Origin: Thiohalobacter sp.
GTDB lineage: Bacteria; Pseudomonadota; Gammaproteobacteria; DSM-19610
Direction: 5' to 3'
Assembly (NCBI GenBank): GCA_027080445.1
Contig: JALWRY010000470.1
Coordinates: 1 to 10,705 of the forward strand
Length of the DNA stretch: 10,705 nt
The notes under the pieces are model-generated. The model made no database searches, was not told where the DNA came from, and saw nothing but the letters and a program-made list of their open reading frames with translations. Made by a program: the position numbers and the translations under genes. Below, piece after piece: positions 1-6,869 of this stretch (positions are counted from its first letter, which is position 1; the number at the start of each line of letters is the position of its first letter).

Positions 1-1125
1 GTGGAACACCAGCACCATACCGACAATATCACCGTGGCTGTCACGTGTCGGGGTGGCGGTATCCTGGATAATGAATTCCTTGCCATCGTGGCGGGTGAGC
101 GTCAGCAGGAAGTCGTGGTGGATGGTGTTTCCGCCATTGATGCAGTCATAGATCGGGTAGTCAATCGGAATACGGGTTTGCGATGAGACAACCTTGAACA
201 CTTCGTGTAGCGGGCGCCGGTGTGCGCTGAAGAATGTCCAGCCGGTCAGCTTTTCGGCAGCCGGGTTCAGGTAGGTAACCGCGCCGCCGGCATCGGTGGT
301 AATGACACCTTCACCGAGGGATTCAAGCGTGGTTTGCGCCCTGACCTTTTCAATGAACAGTTCATCGTCAGCGCGTGCCTTTTCCCTGTCACGCGCCTGC
401 TCAAGCGCCGCCGCCATGGCGTTGATGCTTTCCTGCAGGATACCGATCTCGCCACCGGCATTCACCTCGATGCGTTTATGAAGTTTCCCTTTACTGATTG
501 CATTGGTAATCGAGGTCAGGGAGCGGATGGGTGAGGTGACACTGCGCGCCAGCAGCGCGGCGAAATAGGCGGTGACCAGTATTGCGATGGCGGTGATGAA
601 AAGGCCGTTTTTCAGGACATCGGCTTGCTGTTCGATAGCATGCTTTCGGGTGACGACGACCTCCACATGGCCGATCAACGCCGGGGTCTCGCTGAAATGC
701 CTGTCATCAGAAAGGGCGGGCTCATAGTCGTCCACGGCCAGGCTGGAGTAGTAGATCTCGGAGGTAAACGTCCTGTACAGATCCTTGTCGGTTGATTGCG
801 CAGGATCACGGGGGCTTGCCTGACCGGATGGGCTGGTTTGTACGATGGGTTTGCCGGTATTGTCTGTAATCGTAATTGCCTTGACATCAGGGTCATGCGC
901 CGAGGCATAGATCAGCCGGGTCAAGGCTGTTTCATTACCGGACAGCACGCCGTATTCCGCGGCGGGCGCCAGCAGCTTGGCGATGGACTGGCCCTTGGCA
1001 TTGAGCGTGTTGTCAATATCGGCTATCTGCCGCCACATGAAAAAGGAAGAGAGCAGCAGGCTGGTAATGATCAGCGGTAACAAGGTCACCAGGAATACCC
1101 TGGTCTGTATATCAGTGCGCTTCAT
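1..1125 (-). CDS. Membrane sensor protein with HAMP and PAS domains (3' end beyond window)
   Basis: The first 375 residues are visible and the frame is open at the left edge, so the C-terminal output domain is missing. Visible order: a short cytoplasmic N-terminus (MKRTDIQTR), TM1 at about residues 11-31, a periplasmic domain at about 32-172, TM2 at about 173-194, a HAMP linker at about 195-245 (SPIRSLTSITNAI, then a second helix), a short coiled coil, and a PAS domain from about 262 (LGEGVITTDAGGAVTYLNPA, AEKLTGW) to the edge. This architecture is shared by histidine kinases and by GGDEF/EAL c-di-GMP enzymes. The type of PAS, and the usual partners of a TonB receptor plus lone binding protein, make a GGDEF or GGDEF-EAL output my preferred guess, but it cannot be seen. 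The ATG lies 14 bases inside the end of the binding-protein gene, implying translational coupling. The periplasmic domain would be the natural docking site for that protein. Confidence 0.85.
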   Translation of the reverse strand, partial: MKRTDIQTRVFLVTLLPLIITSLLLSSFFMWRQIADIDNTLNAKGQSIAKLLAPAAEYGVLSGNETALTRLIYASAHDPDVKAITITDNTGKPIVQTSPSGQASPRDPAQSTDKDLYRTFTSEIYYSSLAVDDYEPALSDDRHFSETPALIGHVEVVVTRKHAIEQQADVLKNGLFITAIAILVTAYFAALLARSVTSPIRSLTSITNAISKGKLHKRIEVNAGGEIGILQESINAMAAALEQARDREKARADDELFIEKVRAQTTLESLGEGVITTDAGGAVTYLNPAAEKLTGWTFFSAHRRPLHEVFKVVSSQTRIPIDYPIYDCINGGNTIHHDFLLTLTRHDGKEFIIQDTATPTRDSHGDIVGMVLVFH

Positions 1126-2122
1126 GGTTGGCACCTTTTATCATGGATTGAAGCCCGGCATTGCTGTCCAGTTGCAGTCCGAGTGATCGGGCAACGTGCG
1201 GGTTGATACGAATGCTGTAGTGTTCCGGGTAAGCGGGTGATGGCAGGCCGCGTTTCCCGGTGGTAAGGAATGTCCGGATTATCCCTGCGGTCTGTTGTGC
1301 AATCTGTTCCGGTGTCGAATACACGGACAGGGTGGCCCCGGCGTCGGCATAGGCTTTTGAATAAGCCACCACGGGTACCCTGTAGTGGTAGGTTGTCAGC
1401 AGGATACTCTTGGCGGTTCGGGGGTTGTATACGACAGGGTCGGCAATCGCAAGCAGCAGGCCGGCCTGTTTCAGCAGCCTGTCCAGTGCGGGCATCAGTT
1501 CATCCGGTTTATGGACTTTTGCAGTGTGCAGGTGAAAGCCGGTTTTTCCGGCCAGGGTGGCAAGTTCGTCCTGTTGTTTCTCCGAAACCGGGCCAAGCAG
1601 AACGCCGGTTTCCCTGCGGTCGGTGAAGGCGACAGCAAGAATACGAAACATACGCTGCAGGGGCTGGTCGATATAGATGGCTGTGCATACCCGCCCGGGG
1701 CAGCTTACCCTTCCGGATTGCATCAGGCTGTTATACGTCGCCCTGGGAACCAGGGTGTAAAGCACTGGTGCTTTTACGCGCCACTGCTGTATCGCCAGGG
1801 CGGCACGCCCGCCAAGCGCGATGACCATGTCGTAGTGTTGTTCCACGCCACCCCCGGGCTGTTCGGTCAACTGGCTGGCGGGCAGGCTGACGATATCGAT
1901 GGGGGGCGCCGCGTTTGCCTGGAGTTCCTGTCTGGCCGTTTCAATGAAGCGCAGGTAGGGTGTCGAGGTCTGACTGCTGACAAAAAGAATACGGCTTGTA
2001 TCCCCGGCCCGTACGGCCGGCGTGGCAAAAAACACCAGCAGCGTGAGGGCAATCAGCAGCCCTGTCTGCAGCTGACTGCGGCAGGGTATCCGTGCCCGGT
2101 GACTTTCAAAAAGCGACGACAT
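1112..2122 (-). CDS. Periplasmic substrate-binding protein of the ABC_sub_bind type (no permease nearby)
   Basis: The gene encodes 336 residues. An N-terminal signal sequence has a basic region, a hydrophobic core at about residues 20-34 (GLLIALTLLVFFATPA) and a likely signal peptidase I site after AVRA at residue 39. The mature part resembles a two-lobe periplasmic binding protein related to COG2984/PF04392. It starts with a Rossmann-like strand (RILFVSS), followed by DMVIALGGRAALAI, then APVLYTLVPRATYNSL, and in the second lobe a GVLLGPVSEKQQDELATLA segment and VPVVAYSKAYADAGA. No ABC permease or ATPase gene adjoins it. It sits 7 bp after a TonB-dependent receptor gene and overlaps a membrane sensor gene by 14 bp. 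It therefore more likely presents a ligand to the sensor than feeds a transporter (inference). The ligand cannot be read from the sequence. The ribosome-binding site before the ATG is weak, consistent with coupling to the upstream gene. Confidence 0.85.
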   Translation of the reverse strand: MSSLFESHRARIPCRSQLQTGLLIALTLLVFFATPAVRAGDTSRILFVSSQTSTPYLRFIETARQELQANAAPPIDIVSLPASQLTEQPGGGVEQHYDMVIALGGRAALAIQQWRVKAPVLYTLVPRATYNSLMQSGRVSCPGRVCTAIYIDQPLQRMFRILAVAFTDRRETGVLLGPVSEKQQDELATLAGKTGFHLHTAKVHKPDELMPALDRLLKQAGLLLAIADPVVYNPRTAKSILLTTYHYRVPVVAYSKAYADAGATLSVYSTPEQIAQQTAGIIRTFLTTGKRGLPSPAYPEHYSIRINPHVARSLGLQLDSNAGLQSMIKGANHEAH

Positions 2123-2129
2123 GGCCAGG

Positions 2130-4184
2130 CTACTTTATGCTGACGGTAATGGAGCCGTAAATGCGTCGGTCAATGTTGTTTCTGAGTCGGGTGTTTTCAT
2201 GGTTGTCAAACAGGTTCTGTACAACCAGCGCGAACCTCAGGTCCTGTCCGGGCGTTGAGAAAGCGCGGGCGAGCCGAATATCCGTGCGATGCTGTGCGGA
2301 ACGAATGTCTTTGGTTTCCAGTTCCTTCATCTTCGACAGGTAGTAATAGCCGAGGCTGGCCGTGTAACCCCGGCCAAAATGATGCATGGCAAGAAGATTC
2401 AGCATATCCGAAGGACCGGTGTCGGCGTAGTTCGTACTGCCGGTTTTGTCTTTACCCGTAATATTCTGGTGCGTGTAGCTGATATTCAGTCCGTTGCCAT
2501 GATCCGCCCGGTAGCGGGCGGATATTTCAAACCCCTTGATCCTGGCATTGTTGGAGTTGGCGAAAAACTGGGCTGTACCATCCAGACCGGCGGGGAAGGT
2601 AGTGGTGTCGTAGGCGATCAGATCATCGAGCTTGTCATAGAACAGCCTGGCGTCCAGCGTCGAATGAAATCGGGGAAAGTTGCCGACATAGCCGATGTCA
2701 CAGGAGGTGATTTGCTCCGAGTCAATGGCGCCGGAATCAAACAGCAGGACATTGTTGGGTATGGGGAGGGGGAAGCGGTAATCAGGGTTTTCTTCGAAAA
2801 CGAAAGGATCCCGGTAGGCCCGTGATGCCGATACGCGCAGGGTGTGGTTTGCGAGGAAGCGATAGTTGATCGATGCACGTGGCGAAACATTGGTGTCCCC
2901 GGTATCGCTGTTTTCAAGCATGATGCCGGCGTTCAGCAGCGTCCTGGCAGCCAGCTGATACTCGACGTTGGAAAACACCCGGTAAGCGTTGTTATCCACC
3001 GTGTGATCGGTGTTGAAAAACAGCGGGCCGTTTACTTCATCCTTGCGGGCGCCGGCGCCCCAGACCAGCCGCAGGGACTGCGTCGGTTCAAGAATGTTCT
3101 GGAATTCGATGTCCCAGCGGTCGGATGTCAGCCGTTCATCGGAAAAGACCCGGGCGCCACCCAGTAACGGGATAGGGTTTGACTGGTAGTCATTTATGTC
3201 CTTGTTCTGGTTGTGATAGAACTGCAACGAGTATTCCTGGTTAGCAGACAGGGTGTGCGTCCACTTGATCTGCTGAAATTGGCTGTAGGTCTGCTTGGTG
3301 TGTTTGGGGATAATGTCATCGAACACATTATCCTCGCCTTTTGACCCACTGTTATGGCCCAGTTGAACTATGAACGCGTCATTGACGTCAAGCTGGTAGT
3401 CACCACGCAGGGTGATGAGTTTGACCTGCATGTCATCGTGGCGATCGTCAAAGCCATTGTTCTCGCGGTAGGCAGTCGTTACGCGGTAATCCAGGTTCTT
3501 GTGACTGCCCCCGTAGCGTAAAAACCCTTCCTTCAAACCGTCGCTGCCGATGTTGGTCTTCAGCATCACGCCCCGGTCCAGCACGGCGTTCCGGGTGATG
3601 ATATTGATCACGGAAGTAAACGCATTGGCGCCGTAACTGGACGCATTCGGGCCACGGATAACTTCGATGCGCTCGATGTCGTCAATGGTCAGCGGCAGGT
3701 CTGTCCACGCCACGCCGCCCAGTGCCGGCTCGTAGACCGAACGGCCATCGACCAGTACCTGCATCTGGCGTGAAAACCGGTCTACCAGGACGTGGTAACC
3801 GACAGCCTGAACATAGCCGTTTTGATAATTGACAATAAACCCGGGCGCCATCCGCAACAGGTCGGGAATTTCGGTGAAACCGGAAGCGGCGATCATCTCC
3901 CGGTCGATGATGGTAGTGGCGACCGGTGCGTTTGCCGGTGACTGGGGCAGACGGGACGCGGAAAGTATGATTGGCAGGTCGCCCAGAAAACCCTCTTCCG
4001 AGAGCAGCGTGTTACCGCTTTCTGCGGCGATCAGCGGCCATGATGCCAGTAAAAGGGCGGGAAACAGCAGGATATGAGAATATCCGCGCCAGCCGGGGTG
4101 GCAGGCATTGCAACGCGATGCCCGGGAAAACAACCTGGAAAAACACATAACCGCTTCACTACTGTACTTGTTATCGATGTCCAC
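2130..4184 (-). CDS. TonB-dependent outer-membrane receptor
   Basis: The gene encodes 684 residues, the usual size for this family. Counting from the GTG at 4184: signal sequence with hydrophobic core at about 38-54 (ILLFPALLLASWPLIAAES); a TonB-box-like segment near 70-78 (LPIILSASR); a plug domain at about 83-200 with TTIIDREMI, IPDLLRMAPGF, QVLVDGRSVYEPALGG and the family hallmark IERIEVIRGPNASSYGANAF; then a beta-barrel of alternating aromatic strands to the end. The C-terminus ends SITVSIK rather than in the usual aromatic residue. The start is uncertain: the GTG has a GGAG about 11 bases upstream, while an ATG at 4148 would shorten an already long n-region and may be the real one. It is the first gene of a tight operon with a lone binding protein and a PAS sensor. 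The substrate is unknown; nothing singles out siderophore, cobalamin or another ligand. Confidence 0.93.
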   Translation of the reverse strand: MDIDNKYSSEAVMCFSRLFSRASRCNACHPGWRGYSHILLFPALLLASWPLIAAESGNTLLSEEGFLGDLPIILSASRLPQSPANAPVATTIIDREMIAASGFTEIPDLLRMAPGFIVNYQNGYVQAVGYHVLVDRFSRQMQVLVDGRSVYEPALGGVAWTDLPLTIDDIERIEVIRGPNASSYGANAFTSVINIITRNAVLDRGVMLKTNIGSDGLKEGFLRYGGSHKNLDYRVTTAYRENNGFDDRHDDMQVKLITLRGDYQLDVNDAFIVQLGHNSGSKGEDNVFDDIIPKHTKQTYSQFQQIKWTHTLSANQEYSLQFYHNQNKDINDYQSNPIPLLGGARVFSDERLTSDRWDIEFQNILEPTQSLRLVWGAGARKDEVNGPLFFNTDHTVDNNAYRVFSNVEYQLAARTLLNAGIMLENSDTGDTNVSPRASINYRFLANHTLRVSASRAYRDPFVFEENPDYRFPLPIPNNVLLFDSGAIDSEQITSCDIGYVGNFPRFHSTLDARLFYDKLDDLIAYDTTTFPAGLDGTAQFFANSNNARIKGFEISARYRADHGNGLNISYTHQNITGKDKTGSTNYADTGPSDMLNLLAMHHFGRGYTASLGYYYLSKMKELETKDIRSAQHRTDIRLARAFSTPGQDLRFALVVQNLFDNHENTRLRNNIDRRIYGSITVSIK

Positions 4185-4214
4185 AATACGGGGGCTCCGC
4201 TTGCGTGACTTGAC

Positions 4215-4243
4215 ATCCTAGGGGTAATTTTCAGGAAAGGCAA
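4215..4243 (-). promoter_or_regulatory. Candidate sigma-70 promoter of the TonB-receptor operon
   Basis: On the minus strand a -35-like TTGCCT (4238-4243) is followed after exactly 17 bases by a -10-like TAGGAT (4215-4220). Each hexamer matches the consensus at four of six positions. The site lies in the 93-base gap between the TusA-like gene and the receptor gene and would give a leader of about 25 bases before the GTG at 4184. It is the best pairing I found in this gap, not an experimentally supported start. Confidence 0.4.
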
Positions 4244-4251
4244 TGCACTGC

Positions 4252-4268
4252 GCCGGTTCCCGGCCGGC
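4252..4268 (-). other. GC-rich hairpin after the TusA-like gene
   Basis: GCCGG at 4252-4256 and CCGGC at 4264-4268 form a 5-bp stem with a 7-base loop, just downstream of the stop codon of the minus-strand TusA-like gene. No T-tract follows it on the minus strand, so it is not a standard intrinsic terminator. It may slow or end transcription weakly, or it may be chance in GC-rich sequence. Confidence 0.25.
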
Positions 4269-4277
4269 TGTAGCGAT

Positions 4278-5003
4278 TTACATCTTGCGGATAAAAAATG
4301 AATAACCGTAACTGGCCTGTTCCAGCGCCACCAGTCTGTCGCCGGTCTGGCGGCAGATGTAATCAATATCATTGACCGCCCCCGGTTCGATGGTCACGAC
4401 TTCCAGTACCTGGTCCACAGTGAGTGACTTTAGTGCACGGCAGGTATTCACGATGGGCAAAGGGCAACCCATGCGCCGGGCATCGAGTGTCTGCGCCACG
4501 TGCCCGGCATAGTGTCTTTCCGTTGTCGTGATCTCCGGAACAGAAGGCAGGTACTTGCCCAATGCATGGCGCTGAAAGTCGGAATCGGCTTCCTCCATAG
4601 ACTTCAGGCTGACGGGCTTCAAGCGGGATATCACCCAGCCATGCAAGGGCGTTTTGCCATAGATATTACACAGTGACGTGAGCGATTCAGGATCAAGGAT
4701 CTTGATCAGAGTGGGTTGAGTGACAGAATCCACGTACACGACCCCGCAATAGGGCCTGTCGTGCGATTTACGTAAATGTGTGTTGAGTGACGCGAGCTGC
4801 ACCTTGAGTTCATCTTCGTCCAGCGGGGTGTTCGGGGGTGGCTCACCTGACTTGTACAGATACCAGGGTGCATTGCCCGGTTCGCTGATACATTGCCATA
4901 ACCGGTCGAGTTCCTCCCAGCTCAAAATGCCGGCCAGCGAGCCGCTTGCCAGTTCAACAAAGGGATGGGGCGCGATAGATTCGGGAGATTGCATGGGATT
5001 CAT
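4278..5003 (-). CDS. Two-domain protein: uncharacterised N-terminal domain fused to a TusA-like sulfur-carrier domain
   Basis: The gene encodes 241 residues from the ATG at 5003; an in-frame TTG at 5030 would add nine residues but is a poorer start. The C-terminal ~70 residues (about 171-241) match the TusA/SirA family: LDARRMGCPLPI with the active-site Cys at 180 in a CPLP motif, a following helix, then LEVVTIEPGAVNDIDYIC and the closing strand FFIRK. TusA proteins carry persulfide sulfur on this cysteine for thiolation or sulfur oxidation. Free TusA is about 80 residues, so the ~130-residue N-terminal part is an extra domain. It contains LSWEELDRLW, WYLYKSGEPPPNTP, YCGVVYVDS, LIKILDPESL and GWVISRLKP; I recall similar uncharacterised proteobacterial proteins but no function. 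A linker at about 131-168 joins the two. The gene is divergent from the LysR regulator, which may control it. Family assignment of the C-terminus is firm; the role of the whole protein is unknown. Confidence 0.8.
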   Translation of the reverse strand: MNPMQSPESIAPHPFVELASGSLAGILSWEELDRLWQCISEPGNAPWYLYKSGEPPPNTPLDEDELKVQLASLNTHLRKSHDRPYCGVVYVDSVTQPTLIKILDPESLTSLCNIYGKTPLHGWVISRLKPVSLKSMEEADSDFQRHALGKYLPSVPEITTTERHYAGHVAQTLDARRMGCPLPIVNTCRALKSLTVDQVLEVVTIEPGAVNDIDYICRQTGDRLVALEQASYGYSFFIRKM

Positions 5004-5081
5004 TTTTGCGCGGCGTCCTCTATTCGGCAACGGGAGGATAAAAATCTATTCTATTCTTGATCGCAAGATAATAATGAGTTT

Positions 5082-5109
5082 TTGACTATAATATATTCTT
5101 TTATGGAAT
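5082..5109 (+). promoter_or_regulatory. Candidate promoter of the LysR-type regulator
   Basis: In an AT-rich patch of the 121-base divergent gap, TTGACT (5082-5087) matches five of six -35 positions. It is followed after 16 bases by TGGAAT (5104-5109), matching four of six -10 positions. A perfect TATAAT also sits at 5087-5092 but has no convincing -35 in front of it. Either reading places the LysR operator over or next to the promoter, fitting autorepression. The minus-strand promoter of the divergent TusA-like gene must lie in the same gap, but I could not pick one confidently. Confidence 0.4.
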
Positions 5110-5113
5110 ATAT
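5091..5113 (+). promoter_or_regulatory. LysR-type operator (T-N11-A box within an 8-7-8 inverted repeat)
   Basis: ATATATTC (5091-5098) and GAATATAT (5106-5113) form a perfect 8-bp inverted repeat around a 7-base centre. Inside it the TTC-N7-GAA core gives the T-N11-A signature (T5096, A5108) recognised by LysR-type regulators. The site ends 11 bases before the start codon of the LysR gene and lies between two divergent genes, the classical location for autoregulation and control of the neighbour. Confidence 0.6.
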
Positions 5114-5124
5114 GGGCCGGTTTC

Positions 5125-6012
5125 ATGGATACCTTCATTTCAATGTCGATCTTTCGCCGGGTGGTGGAAGCCGGAAGCTTCTCGGCCGTGGCACGCGAAA
5201 CCCGGCTTTCCCAGCCAACGGTCAGCAAGCATATTGCCGCCCTGGAAGAACGCCTGGGCACCCGTTTACTCAATCGCAGTACCAGGCAACTCAACCTGAC
5301 CGATGCCGGCCGGGAGCATTATGAGCACTGCGTGCGCATCCTCGATGATCTGGCCGAGGCCGAGAGCAGTGTCGGTCGCAGGACATCGCAGCCGACGGGT
5401 ACCCTGCGTATCAGTACACCAATTGCCTTCGGGCGTTTACAGATACTTCCCCGGCTATGGCGATTTATCGCGGCGTACCCCGAACTGAAAATCGATTTAC
5501 TCATGGATGATCACAACATCGACCTGGTCAAGGAAGGGGTCGACGTGGTGATTCGCATGGGGCCGATGGAAAGTTCGTCACTGATCGCACAGAAAATCGG
5601 CGACTGCGCCCGGGTGACAGTGGCCAGTCCCGACTACCTGGCCGCTCATGGCGAGCCCGGCAAGCCGGCTGACCTGAAGCAGCACGATTGCCTGGTATTC
5701 ACCCTGCTGTCTACGCGCAACGAATGGTATTTCACCGGGCACAAGGGGATGGAGAAGGTCCGGGTAAAGGGCCGCTTCAGCACCAATAGCCCGGATGCCA
5801 TACGCGAGGCCGCCCTGGCCGGCATGGGAATCGCTGTGACGCCGCTATGGTTGATCGACGGGTGCATAGAGGCGGGGCGGTTGAAACCTGTCCTGAACGA
5901 CTACAGGCCGACACCCATGGCGGTGCATGCCGCCTACCCGGACAGGCGTTTTGTGCCGAGGAAAGTCCGGGCTTTCATCGAGCATATTCACGCCACACTC
6001 AATTCGAAATAA
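5125..6012 (+). CDS. LysR-type transcriptional regulator (CrgA-like effector domain)
   Basis: The gene encodes 295 residues, typical of LysR-type regulators. The N-terminal winged helix-turn-helix spans about residues 5-63: FRRVVEAGSFSAVARETRLS, then QPTVSKHIAALEERLGTRLL, then LTDAGREHYEH. A linker helix follows, and the effector-binding domain starts at about 92 (GTLRISTPIAFGRLQILPRL). Segments such as VDVVIRMGPMESSSL, VASPDYLAAHG and NSPDAIREAALAGMGIAVTP place it in the large CrgA-like branch, whose members control varied metabolic or stress genes. The inducer cannot be predicted. The gene diverges from the TusA-like gene and shares with it a T-N11-A operator. The next gene cluster begins only 5 bases after the stop with its own MerR-type promoter, so the regulator is probably not the controller of that cluster. 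No terminator is visible between them. Confidence 0.95.
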   Translation: MDTFISMSIFRRVVEAGSFSAVARETRLSQPTVSKHIAALEERLGTRLLNRSTRQLNLTDAGREHYEHCVRILDDLAEAESSVGRRTSQPTGTLRISTPIAFGRLQILPRLWRFIAAYPELKIDLLMDDHNIDLVKEGVDVVIRMGPMESSSLIAQKIGDCARVTVASPDYLAAHGEPGKPADLKQHDCLVFTLLSTRNEWYFTGHKGMEKVRVKGRFSTNSPDAIREAALAGMGIAVTPLWLIDGCIEAGRLKPVLNDYRPTPMAVHAAYPDRRFVPRKVRAFIEHIHATLNSK

Positions 6013-6017
6013 ACCCC

Positions 6018-6048
6018 TTGACCTGGAGTTGACTCCAGGTTCTAGACT
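6018..6048 (+). promoter_or_regulatory. MerR-family metal-responsive promoter (19-bp spacer with central dyad)
   Basis: The -35 hexamer TTGACC (6018-6023) and the -10 hexamer TAGACT (6043-6048) are separated by 19 bases, the over-long spacing that MerR-family activators correct by untwisting DNA. A perfect dyad fills the spacer: ACCTGGAGT (6021-6029), two bases TG, ACTCCAGGT (6032-6040). From memory, the core CTGGAGT/ACTCCAG is shared with the E. coli zntA operator bound by ZntR, so a Zn/Cd/Pb/Hg-type regulator is likely. The promoter faces the HMA protein gene. No MerR-family gene is in the window, so the regulator must act from elsewhere. Confidence 0.85.
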
Positions 6049-6050
6049 GT

Positions 6051-6063
6051 GGCTACCGTAGCC
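6051..6063 (+). repeat. Short perfect dyad at the expected transcription start
   Basis: GGCTAC (6051-6056), one base, GTAGCC (6058-6063) is a perfect 6-1-6 inverted repeat directly after the -10 hexamer. The expected start point (about 6054-6056) falls inside it, so a full RNA hairpin would form only in transcripts arriving from upstream. As DNA it could bind a second protein, or be chance. Confidence 0.3.
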
Positions 6064-6116
6064 GGCTGACACTGGAATGGCATTTGTTAAATGTGACATT
6101 GTATCGAGGTAGCCCC

Positions 6117-6431
6117 ATGAAAAAGTTAATCGCAATTATCATTATGAGTATGAGCTGGAATGTCGCGGTAAACGCGGCTGGTAGCGAGTACCGGATGCGT
6201 GTCGATGGCCTGGCCTGTCCCTATTGCGCCTACGGGATTGAAAAGAAGCTGAAGGCGATTGACGGTGTCGGCAAGATCGATGTGGATCTCAAGGCCGGGC
6301 TGGTCACTGTGGATGTGGACAAAGGCGCCACGCTCACCGAACCGCAGATGAAGACCCTGTTCAGGGATGCCGGTTTTACCTACCGCAGCATGACCCGGAA
6401 GCCGCTGGATGAGGACGCGAAACATAAATGA
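6117..6431 (+). CDS. Secreted heavy-metal-associated (HMA) domain protein, MerP-like
   Basis: The gene encodes 104 residues. A short signal peptide (KK at 2-3, hydrophobic core at about 4-14, cleavage near VNA at 20) would send it to the periplasm. The rest is one HMA ferredoxin-like domain at about 25-90, with the metal-binding loop GLACPYCAYGIEKKL carrying Cys34 and Cys37 (CxxC), followed by the usual GVGKIDVDLKAG and LFRDAGF elements. MerP and CopZ-type proteins bind a soft metal ion through these two cysteines and hand it to a membrane transporter. I chose the ATG at 6117 because a GAGG (6106-6109) lies 7 bases upstream and because it begins a proper signal peptide; an earlier in-frame TTG at 6084 does not. 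It is the first gene behind a MerR-type promoter and overlaps the MerT-like gene by 23 bases. Which metal it binds is not determined. Confidence 0.9.
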   Translation: MKKLIAIIIMSMSWNVAVNAAGSEYRMRVDGLACPYCAYGIEKKLKAIDGVGKIDVDLKAGLVTVDVDKGATLTEPQMKTLFRDAGFTYRSMTRKPLDEDAKHK

Positions 6432-6825
6432 CGCCTCGCCCCGGGACAACGCGGCCTGGCGAACCACCTGGCTTACCTTGTTTGCCTCGACCGGGACCCT
6501 GATCTGCTGCGCCTTGCCCATCATTTTTGTATCGCTGGGTTTTGGCGCCACAGTAGCCGCGTTGACCAGCAGTTTCCCATTCCTGATCACACTCAGCCTG
6601 CACAAGGTATGGATTTTTGCCTTTTCGGGCGCCATGCTGGTTCTGTCCGGCTGGTTGATGTACCGGCCGGGAAGGTCTTGCCCGACCGATTCTGAACAGG
6701 GCCGGATTTGCCATACGAGTCAAACATGGAATCGGCGGCTTTACTGGTCTTCGCTTGTTATCTGGGGCATCGGTTTTTTTGCTGCGTTCCTCGCTTTGCC
6801 GTTGCGTATCTGGCTGGGGCTGTGA
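6409..6825 (+). CDS. MerT-like cysteine-rich inner-membrane protein
   Basis: The gene encodes 138 residues with three or four hydrophobic segments: about 20-44, possibly 45-63, 66-86 and 111-134. The first contains a vicinal cysteine pair (TGTLICCALP, Cys33-Cys34) followed by VSLGFGATVAAL. The loop before the last segment carries a second pair, Cys91 and Cys101 (CPTDSEQGRIC). A CC pair inside the first membrane helix plus two loop cysteines is the logic of the mercuric transporter MerT, which takes the ion from MerP. Sequence outside these motifs is not clearly MerT, so it may be a separate family of thiophilic-metal carriers. The ATG overlaps the end of the HMA gene by 23 bases and has a good GGAAG (6397-6401) 7 bases upstream. 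Import, export and redox roles are all possible; pairing with the secreted HMA protein favours metal transfer. Confidence 0.75.
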   Translation: MRTRNINDASPRDNAAWRTTWLTLFASTGTLICCALPIIFVSLGFGATVAALTSSFPFLITLSLHKVWIFAFSGAMLVLSGWLMYRPGRSCPTDSEQGRICHTSQTWNRRLYWSSLVIWGIGFFAAFLALPLRIWLGL

Positions 6826-6869
6826 AAACGCGCCTTGCGAGGGGCATGGTGTCGTGGCAAGCTTTAAAA

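Noticed and set aside
1385..2143. Long open frame of 252 codons on the plus strand opposite the binding-protein gene.
   Set aside because: It is antisense to a gene with a clear signal peptide and family motifs, and its translation shows no domain logic. It is a frame shadow of GC-rich coding DNA.
2289..3167. Open frames on the plus strand within the TonB-receptor gene (178 and 107 codons).
   Set aside because: They are antisense to the barrel-encoding part of a well-supported receptor and resemble no protein; no start signals or promoters support them.
6051..6114. Possible 5'-leader RNA switch: GGCTACC at 6051-6057 could pair with GTAGCC at 6058-6063 or with GGTAGCC at 6108-6114, which overlaps the ribosome-binding site.
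   Set aside because: With the start predicted at about 6054-6056 by the MerR-type promoter, the first element is only partly transcribed, so the switch could work only in readthrough RNA. Repeats this short also arise by chance.
6708..6869. Extending the DsrE-like protein upstream to 6708.
   Set aside because: That extension would overlap the MerT-like gene by more than 100 bases and bury the signal peptide. The start at 6870 gives a normal secreted protein.
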